The notes: generated from the sequence alone by a model not told the origin. A stretch of 64,000 nucleotides of DNA from Ligustrum vulgare (GCA_963555705.1 OY743172.1:22319446-22383445); one strand, 5' to 3'; numbered from the stretch's first letter, positions 12,060 through 23,921 are shown. A program made the numbers and translations.

Positions 12060-12890
12060 ATATTACTGAAAGATCAATTTTGGCTTGTGATAAGTACAAG
12101 TCATGGATGTATTGATTAAGACAGGACTGCGGAAAGCTTTGAAGGAAAAATCAACCCCGAGTTCTAACAAAGAAACTGAATCCATCACGAGTGATGAAGA
12201 TTGAGAAATTTTGGATTTGAAGGCTGCTGGCATGTTACAACTTTGTTTGACAAAAAATGTTCTTGCCAATATTTATGGAATATTTTCCATGAAGGAATAG
12301 TGGGAAACACTGGAAGAGTTGTATCAAATGGAGAGTTTGTCAAATAACTTGTATCTGAAGGAGATGTTTCATTCTTTGAAAATGAATGCAGGTGTGAAAA
12401 TCTTAGACCATCTTAGTGTTTTCAATGGGATTGTTTCTGAACTGAAATCTATTGGAGTTAAGATTGATGATGAGGATAAGGTTCATCTGGTCTCTTCCAT
12501 TCGCGTTTGAGCACATCATGCTGATTTTGATGTACGGGAAGGAAGCGGTGAAAATTTCAGAAGTTAAGTTGATTAGGTTAAAGTGACAGTTCATCTAAAA
12601 AACTTTTCTTGTTACTGAAAAGTGGAAGAGAGGTAACTCCATGAAGAAGAAGGTAATGTGTTGGAACTGTGGTAAATCTAGTCATGTGAAAAGAAATTGT
12701 CCAAAAGGTGGAACAGAGTTTGCTAACTGCTCGAAGGTGGACAATGTGACTCTTCTGGTGGAGGGTGGTGATAATGTAATTTAGAAAGATGTGACTTCCT
12801 TTTGACATGTAGCCAATTTCCATGATAGATGATGTGTTCCTGCTGGAGGGTATATGTATTTGCACACGGGCATTGGTTTGACGTTAATGC
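12060..12890 (+). pseudogene. Decayed Copia gag with intact zinc knuckle
   Basis: Broken frames on the plus strand give a UBN2-type gag: 12319-12510 reads through MESLSNNLYLKEMFHSLKMN and VSELKSIGVKIDDEDK. A shifted frame then contains the segment around LMYGKE and a canonical CX2CX4HX4C knuckle, CWNCGKSSHVKRNC, at 12658-12700. Stops and frameshifts occur before and after (for example at 12508 and 12781). Gag packages the element RNA. Nothing recognisable as pol follows. Confidence 0.85.
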
Positions 12891-13151
12891 AAGGTGTGTT
12901 CGGTGAAATTGATGTCGATGACTGATGAGCTCCTAAGGAAAGTCAAACATGGGAGTTGCACCATAATTTTTTAGCAAGAATATTTCGACACGAGCCGATG
13001 AAAAGCTCGGAGTTCGTTGATAATTCTGAGTGTTGGTTATACTCATATGGTGGAGTATGAGATTGTCAAAGTGTTAAATGCTTACTTGTTTACCCAATTA
13101 TTGAATTTGAATTTTTTTTGCTTGGAATAATTTTTTTGTCAAGGTGGAGAT

Positions 13152-13716
13152 TGTTGGGTTTTGACCCTAAAATAACTTGGACAATTGATTTTCTTGTTAA
13201 AGTGTTTAACTTGGGGACCAAGTTAAAGGTGAAAAGAAAAGGAAGATAATTTTTTGGGCATGAATTTTTTTCCTTATTCAAATTATTCTACTTCAATAAG
13301 GAAACATCTTGGGGCACAAGTAATACACGTTTTTTGGTTATATTTACCTATAAATATGTGTGTTGAGGAGCCAATTTGCACATTGACTAGAGAGTATTGT
13401 GAGGAAAAATGTTGCCTAGCATCTTGATTTTTCTTGGGTTCTTCATGAGTTGTACAAAGAAGTACAAATTGGTAGATTGTTAAAGCTTGGTTATTTTTCC
13501 TCCAATACTTGAGGAGGTTTGGTGAGTGCAAATTCTGTATAATTATAATAATTTATTATATAGTGAAAAGTTTTGGCGGTCCGTGGACGTAGGCAAGTTG
13601 CCGAAACACGTAAATTTCTGTGTTCGTATTTTATTTTCTTGTTGGCTCAATTACTTCTTGAACATCAAAATTCTTGTGGGTTAATTAGAGAGGGATTTTG
13701 AGTGTAATTCCCAACA
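13152..13716 (+). repeat. 3' LTR of gag-only element copy 1
   Basis: Starts TGTTGGGTTTTGACCC and ends AATTCCCAACA; it matches the outer parts of the 5' LTR (9851-9884 plus 11411-11950). It is preceded by the polypurine-like AAGGTGGAGAT. Confidence 0.9.
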
Positions 13717-13721
13717 GATCT

Positions 13722-16022
13722 AATGGTTTAAAGGTGGCAAGAAGTCTAAAGGTAAATTCTTGAACATGCCGATGCACTATTGTTTCTTCACTTTCGAATG
13801 AATCTGTCAATTTTAATATGGAAAAATGAAATTGATTTTCTCTCTCCATTATTTTGAGATTTTGAAACCTGTTATTGAAATTGAAGTTTCGATGATCATG
13901 GAAAATTCCATCAATTAGAGGAGAGAGGTGGAAGATCTTCCATAATTAAAATGAAGAGAAATGGAAGGCAATCAAATGTGGTGCACATTGTACTTCATCT
14001 TTTCTTTTTTAATTTTTTAATTGAATTACAATGTGCATATTTGTAAATTTATGATGGTGTATTTATTAAGATTTTGTTTTATTTGCTGTGTATTTATAAT
14101 GTGGTGTAATAAGTAAATAATGTAGTGGTAATATTATTACCCAATGAAATATAGAGGAAAGGGAAATAAAGAATTGACATATAATTCACTTGCACAAAAT
14201 AACAATTATTGGAATTATAGAACCAACCCTAGATTGGTAAGTATGAATTTATTGAAAAGAAGAAAATGTTTGAGAGAGCAAAAAAAATAAAATAAAAAAG
14301 TATAGAAATATCTATTTTTTAGTAGGAAGTAATAGGATATAGAAGCTGTAAAGAGAGATATGAAAAGCTCACCCTAAACTTAAACAATGATGTATTTGTT
14401 CCATCAGATTTTTAAGAAAATCAACAATCAAACACACCCTTAAGAGTTAGGATAGATAAACCAAAAAAATAAAGTATAGAAGTGTAAGTTTTTTAATAGA
14501 AAATAATAAGATAGAGAAGTTGCAAAAAGAGATGTGAAGACCACACTTTAAACATTAAAAACGATGTATTTGTTTCATTAGATTTTGAAAAATAAATCAC
14601 CAATCAAACAAGACCTTAAAAGCGACCCAAATGAATAACTATTTTTTAAAAAAAAGGCCGTTAGAGACTATCTCAAATGAATAGTAAATACTATCTCACT
14701 TTTAAATACTTATATTGCCCTTACACACTGTACTCTTACCCCTTTATTTAATAACACTAAATAATTTATTATTTCATAATTTATAATGTTATAATATAGC
14801 CTAGGTTTGATGTTGATTTAAAGACTTCATTTGAAAAAAATAGTTTTCTGAATAGTAATTTTTTATGAGAATGTGTGATTAAAAGGTATGAAATATTTTA
14901 TGGATTTATGTGTAATATTATTTTATCAATAAATGTATAGTTGAAAAGAAAATAGGGAAAAGTGTGTTTTATTTATAATGGAGGTCAAACTATAATTTCT
15001 CATTTATTTATTTTATTATCCAATAATTTACAATGTTAGAATATGATTTCATAGTCCTATACTTTCTCATTTATTTAGTAATTAAAAAAATATATGTTAT
15101 AATTTTAGTTTATCGTTTAATACGAAATATAGTACATCTAAAATTTCGACAATTGGATATACATCGATTTTTCATTTTAATTTTCACGTGCACGTTATTT
15201 ACTTTTTAAATTTTATTTGACGTGTTTATATTCAAACAAATTGGAAAAGAATTTCGTGATATCAATCATCATCATCATCATCAATCATCAAAGTATAAAA
15301 AGGAAGGATTAATGAGAAACTTTAGGATACCATGTTTACCTTTATATATTTAGCTATATTTACTCGGCATTCTTTTATCTAATACATTTTTATTTGATAA
15401 CATTAAATCATTCATTAAATTAATTTGTTATCTAATAATTTATGATATTATAATATAATTTCATATTATTTTTCTCTTTTATTTTGTATTAAACTAATTT
15501 ATTATCTTACAATTTACAATTTATTATCTTAAAATATATTAAATGTCCTGTCTTGAATACGACTACAACAAGTTACACATAATGTCTAATGTCAAATCAA
15601 CCATTAGACGACATGTCGAAGAAATTTTTTTCATCACCATCAGGAAACAATTTTCAACATGTATATCTATGTTTTGCAACGTCTATTGTTGGAATATAAC
15701 TATCTCAGCATTTATTATCTTATTGACAATGTCTTCTTTCTCACAGATTTTCAATGCAAAAAACAGAACTGTTGAGAAAAGCAAAATAAAAAAAATAAAA
15801 ATAAAAATTAATGAACGTTGATGAAGAATATTGTGTACAAATAAGTATTATTATATAAACATATTACATTTCTATTTATATAACATATTCACATTATATA
15901 CATAATTCATAAAAATATTTATTCACAATTTTAAATTTTTCTTTAACAATATCAATTACATCAACTATTTTAAAAAATAACATTAGCACTTTAAAAAAAT
16001 TACGCACATAATCGATCGTATA
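13722..16022. other. AT-rich intergenic stretch with local duplications, no gene seen
   Basis: A diverged tandem duplication of about 160 bp, offset about 175 bp, lies at roughly 14285-14445 and 14463-14622; both copies contain AGTATAGAA and CAATCAAACA. Phrases such as ATAATTTATTATTT and AATTTATRATRTTATAATAT recur at 14755-14810, 15005-15060 and 15400-15480. A short ATC run lies near 15265-15282. The frame at 15543-15821 has no recognisable domain. Confidence 0.55.
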
Positions 16023-16753
16023 CATAAAATCAATGTTTAGAAAATCGGATCGGATATGCTGGTTAGACCGGAAAAATCGAGAACTGACCGAAAAATCGTT
16101 CCGGTCCATCTCCAAAATTGGCGATAAAAAACCCGATTTTCAACCGGTTCAACCGGGAAACTCGGGAATCCATAGAGTTTTTAAATCCGATTTTCGGATA
16201 TTTTTCTCAAATTGTTTTAAGTTACTTTTGCTTTTAATTTTATTTTCTAAATTAGTAAACATTAGTTTGTTTGTAAAATTAACTTTTTTTTTTAGAAATC
16301 TTGTGATTTATGGATTAGTTTTTTATATTTTAATTGAAAACGATTCGACTAGGGATGGGCATGGGTTGGGTTGGGTCGATGTTTTGTTCAACTTGAACCC
16401 AACCTAATATGGTCGGATTGATAAAAAATCAACACAACCTGACCCAATTAATTTTCGATTGGGTTGGGTTTGGTAGTTTGGACTTTGTCCAATTAGTAAA
16501 AAATATTGAAATTTAAAAAGAGGAAATTACAGCCTATCCTGTATTTAAAGATACAAAATAAAAAATCAGGTTAAATGCATTATTATACACAAATCAGGTG
16601 TAATTAAGTTTTTTTATAATAATAATATTAAATTAAATTAACCACCCACCCCACAACCAGGCTACATTCAATCCACACCACCCCCTAAATTAATTTCATT
16701 TGCAGCTAAAGAAATTTATAGAAGCAACAAGATTGATCCCCCAGCGTAATCTG

Positions 16754-17030
16754 TGGAGATGGCAAAAAAACCCGACCCGAACCTGCCCCGTCGACTCGCG
16801 GGTACGGGTTTGGTCGTTCTGACCCGAACCCGCCTCAAATAAATAAATTAATAAAAAATAATAAGGAGAAAAAATAAAAAATAGCAAAAAAAATTAAACG
16901 GGGCGACGGGGTTGACCCGCCCCGAACCCGACCAGCCCCGAAATTCGTCGGGCGGGTGGCGGGTTCCGGTTTCAAAAAATTTCGCGGGACAGGTGGCGGG
17001 TCGAGGAGACCCGCCCCGTTGCCATCACTA
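16754..17030. mobile_element. Inner hAT element of the nest (277 bp)
   Basis: Perfect 8-bp TSD GTAATCTG (16746-16753, 17031-17038). Ends TGGAGATGGCAA and, inverted, TAGTGATGGCAA, with GGCGGGT/ACCCGCC-rich subterminal repeats similar to the element at 4910-5414. It is the youngest member of the nest. Confidence 0.92.
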
Positions 17031-17554
17031 GTAATCTGTTGCATCAACGACGCCCTCGTCGGCACCACGCCACTATTCATACCGGAGAAGTGCTCATCGC
17101 GCGTCCACCACCCATTGACCTTGAATGATTGTGAAGGACCAAATTCAGATCTGCAAGTGATATTGGCCCCCTTGAAGGACTGTGAAGTTGTGAAGACGGT
17201 GATTGGTAGTGGTGGTGACGGTGACTATGTGTTAATTACTGTAATCAAAATTCAAGTTTTCCTTGTTGATTCTTGGTTTCATAGCTTCTTTTAATTTCTG
17301 GTGTGTGATGGCATGGTGTTGTCCAGTGGTGTGACGGTGAATGATTGTGTGTAGGCGGAGATGGTGATTGATTGTGTAGGTGGAGACCATGATTGGCAGT
17401 GTGGTCGTGGTGAAGAGGTTAATGGCAGTGCGTTTGAGTTTAAATGTGGAAGATTCTTTTTGTGGTGGTGGTGGCGGCGGCACTAACAGTGATGTCAGTG
17501 GCTAGTGGTGGCACAATGTTGAGGTTGGTGGTGAGGTTCTGCCGTTCTGGTTAC

Positions 17555-17715
17555 ATCACATGTCACAATTCTGTCTTCAGGTCACAAATGTATTATTCAG
17601 GTCACATTTAATACATTTCGTCACAAGTGTAGTGTTCAGGTCACATTTATTGTATTATGTCACAATTCACACCTCAAATATTCAGGTCACATGTCTGTTG
17701 TTCAGGTCACACCTT
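17555..17715. repeat. TTCAGGTCACA repeat array
   Basis: The phrase TTCAGGTCACA occurs five times, near 17576, 17597, 17634, 17682 and 17701, with further GTCACAA copies between. Its reverse complement matches the TGTGACCTA motif of the array at 4310-4620. Confidence 0.6.
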
Positions 17716-18771
17716 ATAAGTCATTCACATATTACTTTCTCTTTTCATCGTCTTTAATTTTTTTTTTTTTTTGAATTAGAAAGTCATATTTGAAATGGAA
17801 AGATGCGTAACTGATTGCTTGATTATAGAATGATTAGTTACTAAAATCTATTATAGGATGATTAGTTACTAATATATATATATATATATATTTCACACTG
17901 GTTTTTGCAATATTGCAACATGTCTGGTGTATATACTGATTTTTTTAATATTGCTACATATGTGGTGTTGAAGTGATCGGTATTAGCTATGGTGGTGGTT
18001 GTTCTGTGTCGGGGACGGTGGTTGTGGTGTGTCGGAGTAATGGTGGTGGTGATTTTGCAGAGATGATGGTGATTGTCGTTGGAGAGAGGTGATGAGTTGG
18101 ATATGATGGCGGTCGTGCGTCGAAGATGGAGGTGGTGGTGGACCGAGATGGTGGATTGGGATATGGGGAAAGGGCTGTGTTGGGGTGGGCAGATGAAATC
18201 ATCTTATTTTTCATATATATAATACATTATATATATTATTCATTATCTAATTTTTGAATTTTTTAAGCTTGTATCTTAGAATTGAAATTGTGTAAAGTAA
18301 ACAACTTATATATGTATTTTTCCCAATTAAAAAATTAAATCCATAAATTAATTATTAACTCAAATTAATTATATACAATACAATAAGCTCAGATATAATA
18401 AATTGAATACTTACTAATAAAATTAAAATATGTTCAAACCATATTTGAATTTCCTTCAAATAAAAAATGGGTTTGAGATTCTTGAAGTTTAAATGGTCTT
18501 ATATTTTTAAAATTTTATTGGGTTGGGTGAAAACATCCAACCCAATCCGACCAATTTTTTTTTTTTTTTTTTTTTTTTTGTAGAACCCAAACTCAATCCA
18601 ATTTTCATCAAAAATTGACCAAAACTGATTGGATTGGGTTGGGTTATTTTGGCGCGGTTTGAGTGGGTTAATGTCCATCCCTAGATTCGACTCGATCGGA
18701 CTTTTTAACCTTTGACTCGTTGTTTTTTTCGATTCGAATCGATTTTTAATTTTCTAAACAATGCATAAAAC

Positions 18772-19190
18772 GTGTAACGCGTGTGCTTATCAACTAGTTA
18801 GTATAAAAGGCTCATAAACAAACTCAATGTTATTTGAGACAATAAGTCTACTCTTACGATGCCATGACAATGAGCTTGAGTGCTTGACAAAAAACTCTTA
18901 CATATGGAAGTATTGACCCCACACACCTCATGTAAGAGTTTTTGACAATATTGTTCAAATAAAATAATTCTATCTCATAAGACCCCATCCACCTATTACT
19001 GCTTGACACCATATTCTAGTTAAATAACAGCACGTTAATTTAACAAAAGTTCATCTCTCTTTTATCGCGTTTTTATACCCAAGCTTGATTCTTGAAATTG
19101 GTTGACGCTATAATTAGGGGAGAATACTTATTTGTTCTTATTTTGTTTCTTATATTTTAATTCAAATTTAAGTTTTTACTTATTAGCTAT
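18772..19190. other. Intergenic stretch with one clear inverted repeat
   Basis: GACAAAAAACTCTTACA near 18886 is followed about 30 bases later by TGTAAGAGTTTTTGAC near 18930, giving a 16-bp stem with one bulged A. Nothing else is recognisable. Confidence 0.5.
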
Positions 19191-19192
19191 AG

Positions 19193-19344
19193 TGTGGTAA
19201 ATCAAATAAATTAGTTTATAAACTATATAATTTTTCAAATCATTTTTTAATCACATATATTTTCGCTATCTACTTTTTAACCATACATTTTATTTCAAAT
19301 CATAAATAAAGAAGTTTATAAAACACTACGGTATTACCAAACAG
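19193..19344. repeat. MITE-like copy, GTTTGGTA family (reference copy)
   Basis: About 150 bp from GTGTGGTAAATCAAATAA to TATTACCAAACAG, so the ends form a short inverted repeat (TGGTAA/TTACCA). Inside, in order, are ATTAGTTTATAAAC, ATAATTTTTCAAATCA, TTTTTAATCACATAT, TTTTTAACCATACATTTTA and AAATAAAGAAGTTTATAAA. The same order of phrases recurs in at least a dozen places in the window. Short length, AT content and TIRs suit a Tourist/Stowaway-like MITE, but no clean TSD was found for this copy. Confidence 0.6.
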
Positions 19345-19353
19345 AACAGGCTA

Positions 19354-19502
19354 CTATTTTGTAAATTAAATAAATTGATTTATAAATAATACAATTTTTC
19401 AAAACCACTTTTTAATTGCACACATTTTTTCTTTTACGTTAACGATCACATATTTTACCCCCAAATCATGAATAAATCAATTTTTAAATCGCTACAATAT
19501 TT
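19354..19502. repeat. MITE-like copy, GTTTGGTA family
   Basis: Follows the reference copy in the same orientation after about 10 bases, with AATTGATTTATAAATAATAC, TTTTTAATTGCACAC and ATTTTACCCC in order. The start of a further partial copy (CCGTTTGATAAACGATTCAT) follows at 19508. Confidence 0.5.
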
Positions 19503-20182
19503 TAGCATCCGTTTGATAAACGATTCATAAATCAGTTTATAAATCACAAATTATCCCTATCCCACGATAGATTTCTTTAAAAAGTATATATATATATTTT
19601 TTTTTCTAATTTAAAAATATGAACGGCAAATAAATCTTTTTATGCTCTCTTAACAATATTTTTAAGTGAAACCATAAGATAAAATATTTAATTAATGAAG
19701 ATCGATGGTAAGAATGAGATAAAGAAAGTTTGGGATATAAATGCGATGATGAATGAATATTTTGAACCTTTTATTATGTAATTAAAATTTGATGCACTTA
19801 TAAACACAATATCAATATTTTTAACCTTCCAAAAAATATATATTTGCTTAAATTGTATTAAATAAAGATTTTGAAAATGAAAAGGAAGGGCAAAACAGAA
19901 AAAGTTAAAAAGGTGGCCAAAAGATGAGTCCAGATACGCTATACTAAATTTGTGTCTCATTAGCTGTTCGTCCAATTAAAATTATACATGTATACATGCT
20001 AGCAAACAGATTTTTAAATTTATACAAACAGTTACATTCAAAAGTGACTATGTATGTAATTTTAATTGAGTAAACAGTTAAGTGGACACAATTTTGTTTC
20101 AGCAGATCTGAATTCCCAAAGATATTTGCAAAGAAATTGAGGTGTCATCTTAGGCAAGAAATTATATTACGTCTATTAATTA

Positions 20183-20690
20183 GGGGTGGACAAAAAAAAA
20201 ATTTGAATCAAGCCGACCGAATCGAAATTAGTAGGTTCTCAAAATCAAAGTCGAAAATCTAAAGCAAAACCGATTAAACATATTTTGTTGTAATTTTCCT
20301 TGAATTATATTCCATGAATTTTTATTTTTTACAAATATATTGAATTATTCATATCGTGAATTCTTTTTAAATCTTTTATTATTGTGATAATCTTTTAGAA
20401 ATTCAGAAAATCCTGTATTTACTTCTTCATGATCGAAGAAGACATATCAGTAAACTATAGTTGTGATATAATTTTTACGTACACTATTTTTTTCCATTTA
20501 ACTTAAATTATAGCTGTGATATAATTTTTACGTACAATATTTTTTTTCCGTCTAACTTTGGTTTTTACACATTTAGATATTTGCATCAAAATCGAAATGA
20601 ATTAAAATCTTTCAAACTTTGGATGGAATGGAATTGATCCGTTTCGACTCCTTCAATAATAATCTTATCGAATCGAACACTTACTATTCA
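20183..20690. repeat. Probable hAT-like remnant
   Basis: Begins TAGGGGTGGACAAAA like other hAT ends here and has CGAAATTAG/AACCGATT phrases near the left and GATCCGTTTCGACT phrases near the right. No matching right end or TSD was found. A diverged tandem duplication of about 65 bases built on GTGATATAATTTTTACGTAC lies at 20462-20560. Confidence 0.35.
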
Positions 20691-21056
20691 CATTAGGCAA
20701 TTCGAAACCACTCGTTCATTATTGGGACACCTTTTGCAACCATATTCTCCAATAATTATTAACAGTCCCATTGATTAGACGTCGGCGTGTGTTGGGTTGG
20801 GTTGATGTTTTGCCCAATCCAAATCTAACCCTTAGGTTGGGTTGATGTTTTGCCCAATCCAAATCTAACCCTTAGGTCGGGTTGATAAAAAATCAACTCA
20901 ATCTAACCCAACTACGAGTTTAAATTTAACTCAACCCAACCAAGTTTCAGTCGGGTTGGACGATTTGGGCTTTGGCCCAATTGATAAAAAAACTTGAAAA
21001 AGGAAAAAAAAAATGAATCAATTATTAACTCAAATCAATTATGTATAGTACAATAA

Positions 21057-23336
21057 TGTTGGTAATTACACGTTGATTCCCTCTTCTTTAACACACATGA
21101 TCTTTTGATGTTCAAGAAATAATTGAGTAACAAGAAAATAAAATAACAATATCACAAAATTTCCGAATCGTCAAAGCCTTTCCCTATATAATATATTATT
21201 ACAATTATATAGAATTTCACTCACCAACCCAATCTCATAGACTACAGAGAAAATACTAATAATGAACTTCTATCTAACCCAAGTTTCTACCCTTTGAATT
21301 ATTCCACAAAGAGTTCAAAAGAAACTACAAAGATAAAGCTCTCCAATTCTCTCTAATTAGTCTCACATAAGATTCACAATATTATGGCTCCCTAACATAC
21401 ATATTTATAGGTAAAAACAACACCTAGAATATGTAAAATTCTTGTACAAGTAAGTTTCCTTATTGAAGTAGAATACCAAAATAAAATCTTTTATTTTCCT
21501 TTTCTTTTCACCTTTAACTTGGTCTCCAAGTTAACCACTTTAATATGAAAATTAATTGTCCAAGATATTCCCATTCTTAATTTGGGTCAAATATCTCAAC
21601 AATCTACACCTTGACACAAATTCATTCGAGCCAAAATATTCAAAAATTAATCATTGGGTAAACAGGTAAGTTTTTTCCACTTTGACGATCTCATACTCCA
21701 CCATATGAGTATAACCACTCAGAATTATCAACGAACTCCGAGCTTTTCACCGGCTCATGTCGAAAACAAAATTGCTGAAAAATTATGGTGCAACTCCTAT
21801 TGTTTGATTTTCCCTAGAAGCTCATCAGCCATCGACATCAATTTAACCACGCACCTTGCATCCAAGTCAAACCAATGCTGTGTGCAAACACATGCACCCG
21901 CCAGTAAGAACATATAATCTATCATGACAACTGTCATCATGCCATGAGGATGTCACATCCTACTCAGAGTACATCATCACCACTCTTCACCAAGAGAGTC
22001 GCATTGTCCACCTTCGAGCAGTCAGCCGAGTCTGCTCCACCTTTTGGACAATTTCTTGTTACGTGATCGGATTGTTCATAGTTCCAACATACAACCTTCT
22101 TCTTCATGGAGTTACTCATATTCCACTTTTCAGTAATAAGCAAATTATTTCTAGATGAATTATCGCCTCCACCTAATTTCTGTTCCTCAGAGATCAACTT
22201 ACTTGTAATTTCTGCAAAATCTACCGTTTCTTTCCCGTACATCAAAATCGGCTTGATGTATTCAAATGTGGATGGAAGAGACCATATGAGCCTCAACGCT
22301 TTATCCTCATCTTCAACTTTGATTCCAATAGATTCCAGTTCAGAAACAATCTCATAAGAACACTAAGATGGTCGGAGATTTTTGTACCCGCGCTCATTCT
22401 CAATGAATAAAACTGTTCCTTCAGATACAAGCGATTTGACAAATTCTTAGTCTGATACAACTCTTCCAGTTTTTCTCAAAGTTCCTTAGCAGCAGATATT
22501 CCATGAATATTTGCAAGAACATTCTTGGCCAAACAAAGTCGTATTATACTAGCAGCTCTCAAATCCAAATATTCTCAATCTTCATCACTCTTGCTGGATT
22601 CAGTTTCTTTTCCTTTGTCAGAACTAACGGTTGGTTTCCCTTTAAAGCTTTGTGCAAACCCGCCTTAATTAAAATATCATTGACTTGTACTTGCCACAAG
22701 CCAAAATTAATTCTTCCATCAAATTCTCCACATCATACTTGACAGACATATTTTCTTTTGCTCCAAAAGAATCTTCGAACCACCTGACGCTTTGATATCA
22801 CCTGTTGGGAATTACACGTTGATTCCTTCTTCTTTAACCCACAAGATCTTTTGATATTTAAGAAATAATTGAGCAATAAGAAAATAAAATAACAATAGCG
22901 CAAAATTTTCGGACCGCCAAAGCCTTTCACTATATAATAAATTATTACAATTATATAGAATTTTACTCACCAACCCAATCTCATAAACTAAAGAGAAAAT
23001 ACTAATAATGAACTTCTATCTAACCCAAGTTTCTACCATTTGAATTATACCACAAAGAGTTCACAAGAAACTACAAAGATAAAGCTCTCAAATTCTCTCA
23101 AATTAGTCTCACATAAGATTCACAATATTATGACTCTCTAACATACATATTTATAGATAAAAACAACATCTAGAATATGTAGAATTCCCGTCCAAGTAAA
23201 TTTTCTTATTGAAGTAGAATACCAAAATAAAGTATTTTATTTTCACCTTTAACTTGGTCTCCAAGTTAACCACTTTAACAGGAAAATCAATTGTCCAAGA
23301 TATTCCCATTCTTAATTTGGGTCAAATATCTCAACA
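21057..23336 (-). mobile_element. Gag-only Copia-type LTR element, copy 2 (TR-GAG-like)
   Basis: Perfect 5-bp TSD AATAA (21052-21056, 23337-23341). LTRs at 21057-21601 and 22803-23336; on the minus strand the right one is the 5' LTR. Next to it, reverse strand, GGTGATATCAAAGCG resembles the initiator-Met tRNA primer site TGGTATCAGAGC. The internal region 21602-22802 is 1201 bp, the same length as in copy 1, with the same order: gag, short tail, then CAAGGTGTAGAT before the 3' LTR. No pol. Confidence 0.9.
21964..22560 (-). pseudogene. Decayed Copia gag, copy 2
   Basis: The clearest part, 22296-21964, reads LPSTFEYIKPILMYGKETVD, then LISEEQK and a zinc knuckle CWNYEQSDHVTRNC near 22087, where the second Cys has become Tyr. 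Upstream pieces (22357-22560 minus strand) are frameshifted. It is homologous to the gag at 12060-12890. Confidence 0.85.
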
Positions 23337-23754
23337 AATAACCCAAATAGAATAAATTGAATACTTACTAATAAAATTAAAATATGTTCAATTAATATTT
23401 AAATAAGTTAAGTTTCATCAAAATAAAAAAAATAAAAAAAATTATTCGGGTCGGGTCGGGTCGGGTCGAGTTTTTAATCCAACCCGCAACTCGACTAAAT
23501 TTTTTTAAATAGAACCCAAACCCAACCTCATAAAAAATCGACCCAAACAAATCGGGTCGGATCGATTTGATTTGGACGGGTTCGATCGGTTAATCTCCAT
23601 CTCTACCGTTGATTGCCGTGAACATTCGGAAATCCGTGATTTCGTTGTTTTGTGAAATTTGCACCCTACTTTGCCCTCGGTTTTATTGTCATACATGACG
23701 CTGTTACGCCGTCATGCAAAACGGCAACCTTGTAATTAGGATACTTTTAATTTA

Positions 23755-23912
23755 CAATGTGTTTAGTAACTTTTCACAAAAAATTATAAATAACTTTTTG
23801 TAAATAGTTTTTGTAATCTCATAAATTTCTAAAAACTATTTTAAAATCATATATTTTACCTTAAAAATAATAAATTATTTGTTTATAAATAAAAAACTTA
23901 TATCAAATCAAT
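23755..23912. repeat. MITE-like copy, GTTTGGTA family
   Basis: Starts TGTGTTTAGTAACTTTTCAC; contains TTATAAATAAC, AAATCATATATTTTACC and TTTATAAATAAAAAAC. Its right end is cut by the LTR element that begins at 23922. Confidence 0.45.
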
Positions 23913-23921
23913 ATGAACTTC

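Larger units (their letters stand above)
9851..13716 (+). mobile_element. Gag-only Copia-type LTR element, copy 1 (TR-GAG-like)
   Basis: The element has a 5-bp TSD GATCT (9846-9850, 13717-13721), a 5' LTR at 9851-11950 that is itself split by a solo LTR (9885-11410), and a 3' LTR at 13152-13716. Net LTR lengths are about 569 and 565 bp. The internal region (11951-13151) is 1201 bp, holds a decayed gag with a zinc knuckle, and goes straight to a purine-rich tract (AAGGTGGAGAT) before the 3' LTR. Protease, integrase, reverse transcriptase and RNase H are all absent. The copy at 21057-23336 has the same internal length and order. Confidence 0.9.
16350..18683. mobile_element. Middle hAT element of the nest
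   Basis: Perfect 8-bp TSD GATTCGAC (16342-16349, 18684-18691). The ends are TAGGGATGGGCATGG and, inverted, TAGGGATGGACATTAA, and both subterminal zones are full of GGGTTGGG/CCCAACCC phrases. The interior includes a GGT-rich stretch, an array of TTCAGGTCACA phrases, a TA run near 17873-17890 and a long T run at 18556-18579. I find no transposase motif. The frames at 16956-17294 and 17232-17483 run across the inner element or through GGT-rich sequence and do not look like real proteins. Confidence 0.9.
16031..18763. mobile_element. Outer hAT element of a three-level nest
   Basis: TIRs are CAATGTTTAGAAAAT (left) and, inverted, CATTGTTTAGAAAAT (right). The flanks show an 8-bp TSD with one mismatch, CATAAAAT (16023-16030) and CATAAAAC (18764-18771). 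Its own sequence is only about 16031-16349 and 18692-18763, roughly 0.4 kb; the rest is a later insertion. Non-coding. Confidence 0.8.
20776..23605. mobile_element. hAT element containing gag-only Copia copy 2
   Basis: An 8-bp TSD with one mismatch, CCATTGAT (20768-20775) and CCGTTGAT (23606-23613), flanks ends TAGACGTCGG and, inverted, TAGAGATGGAGATTAA. Subterminal GGGTTGGG/CCCAACCC phrases place it with the elements at 16350 and 35612. Near the left end a 44-base segment containing GTTTTGCCCAATCC is tandemly doubled (about 20790-20878). A Copia element occupies 21057-23336; without it the hAT element is about 0.55 kb. Confidence 0.8.
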
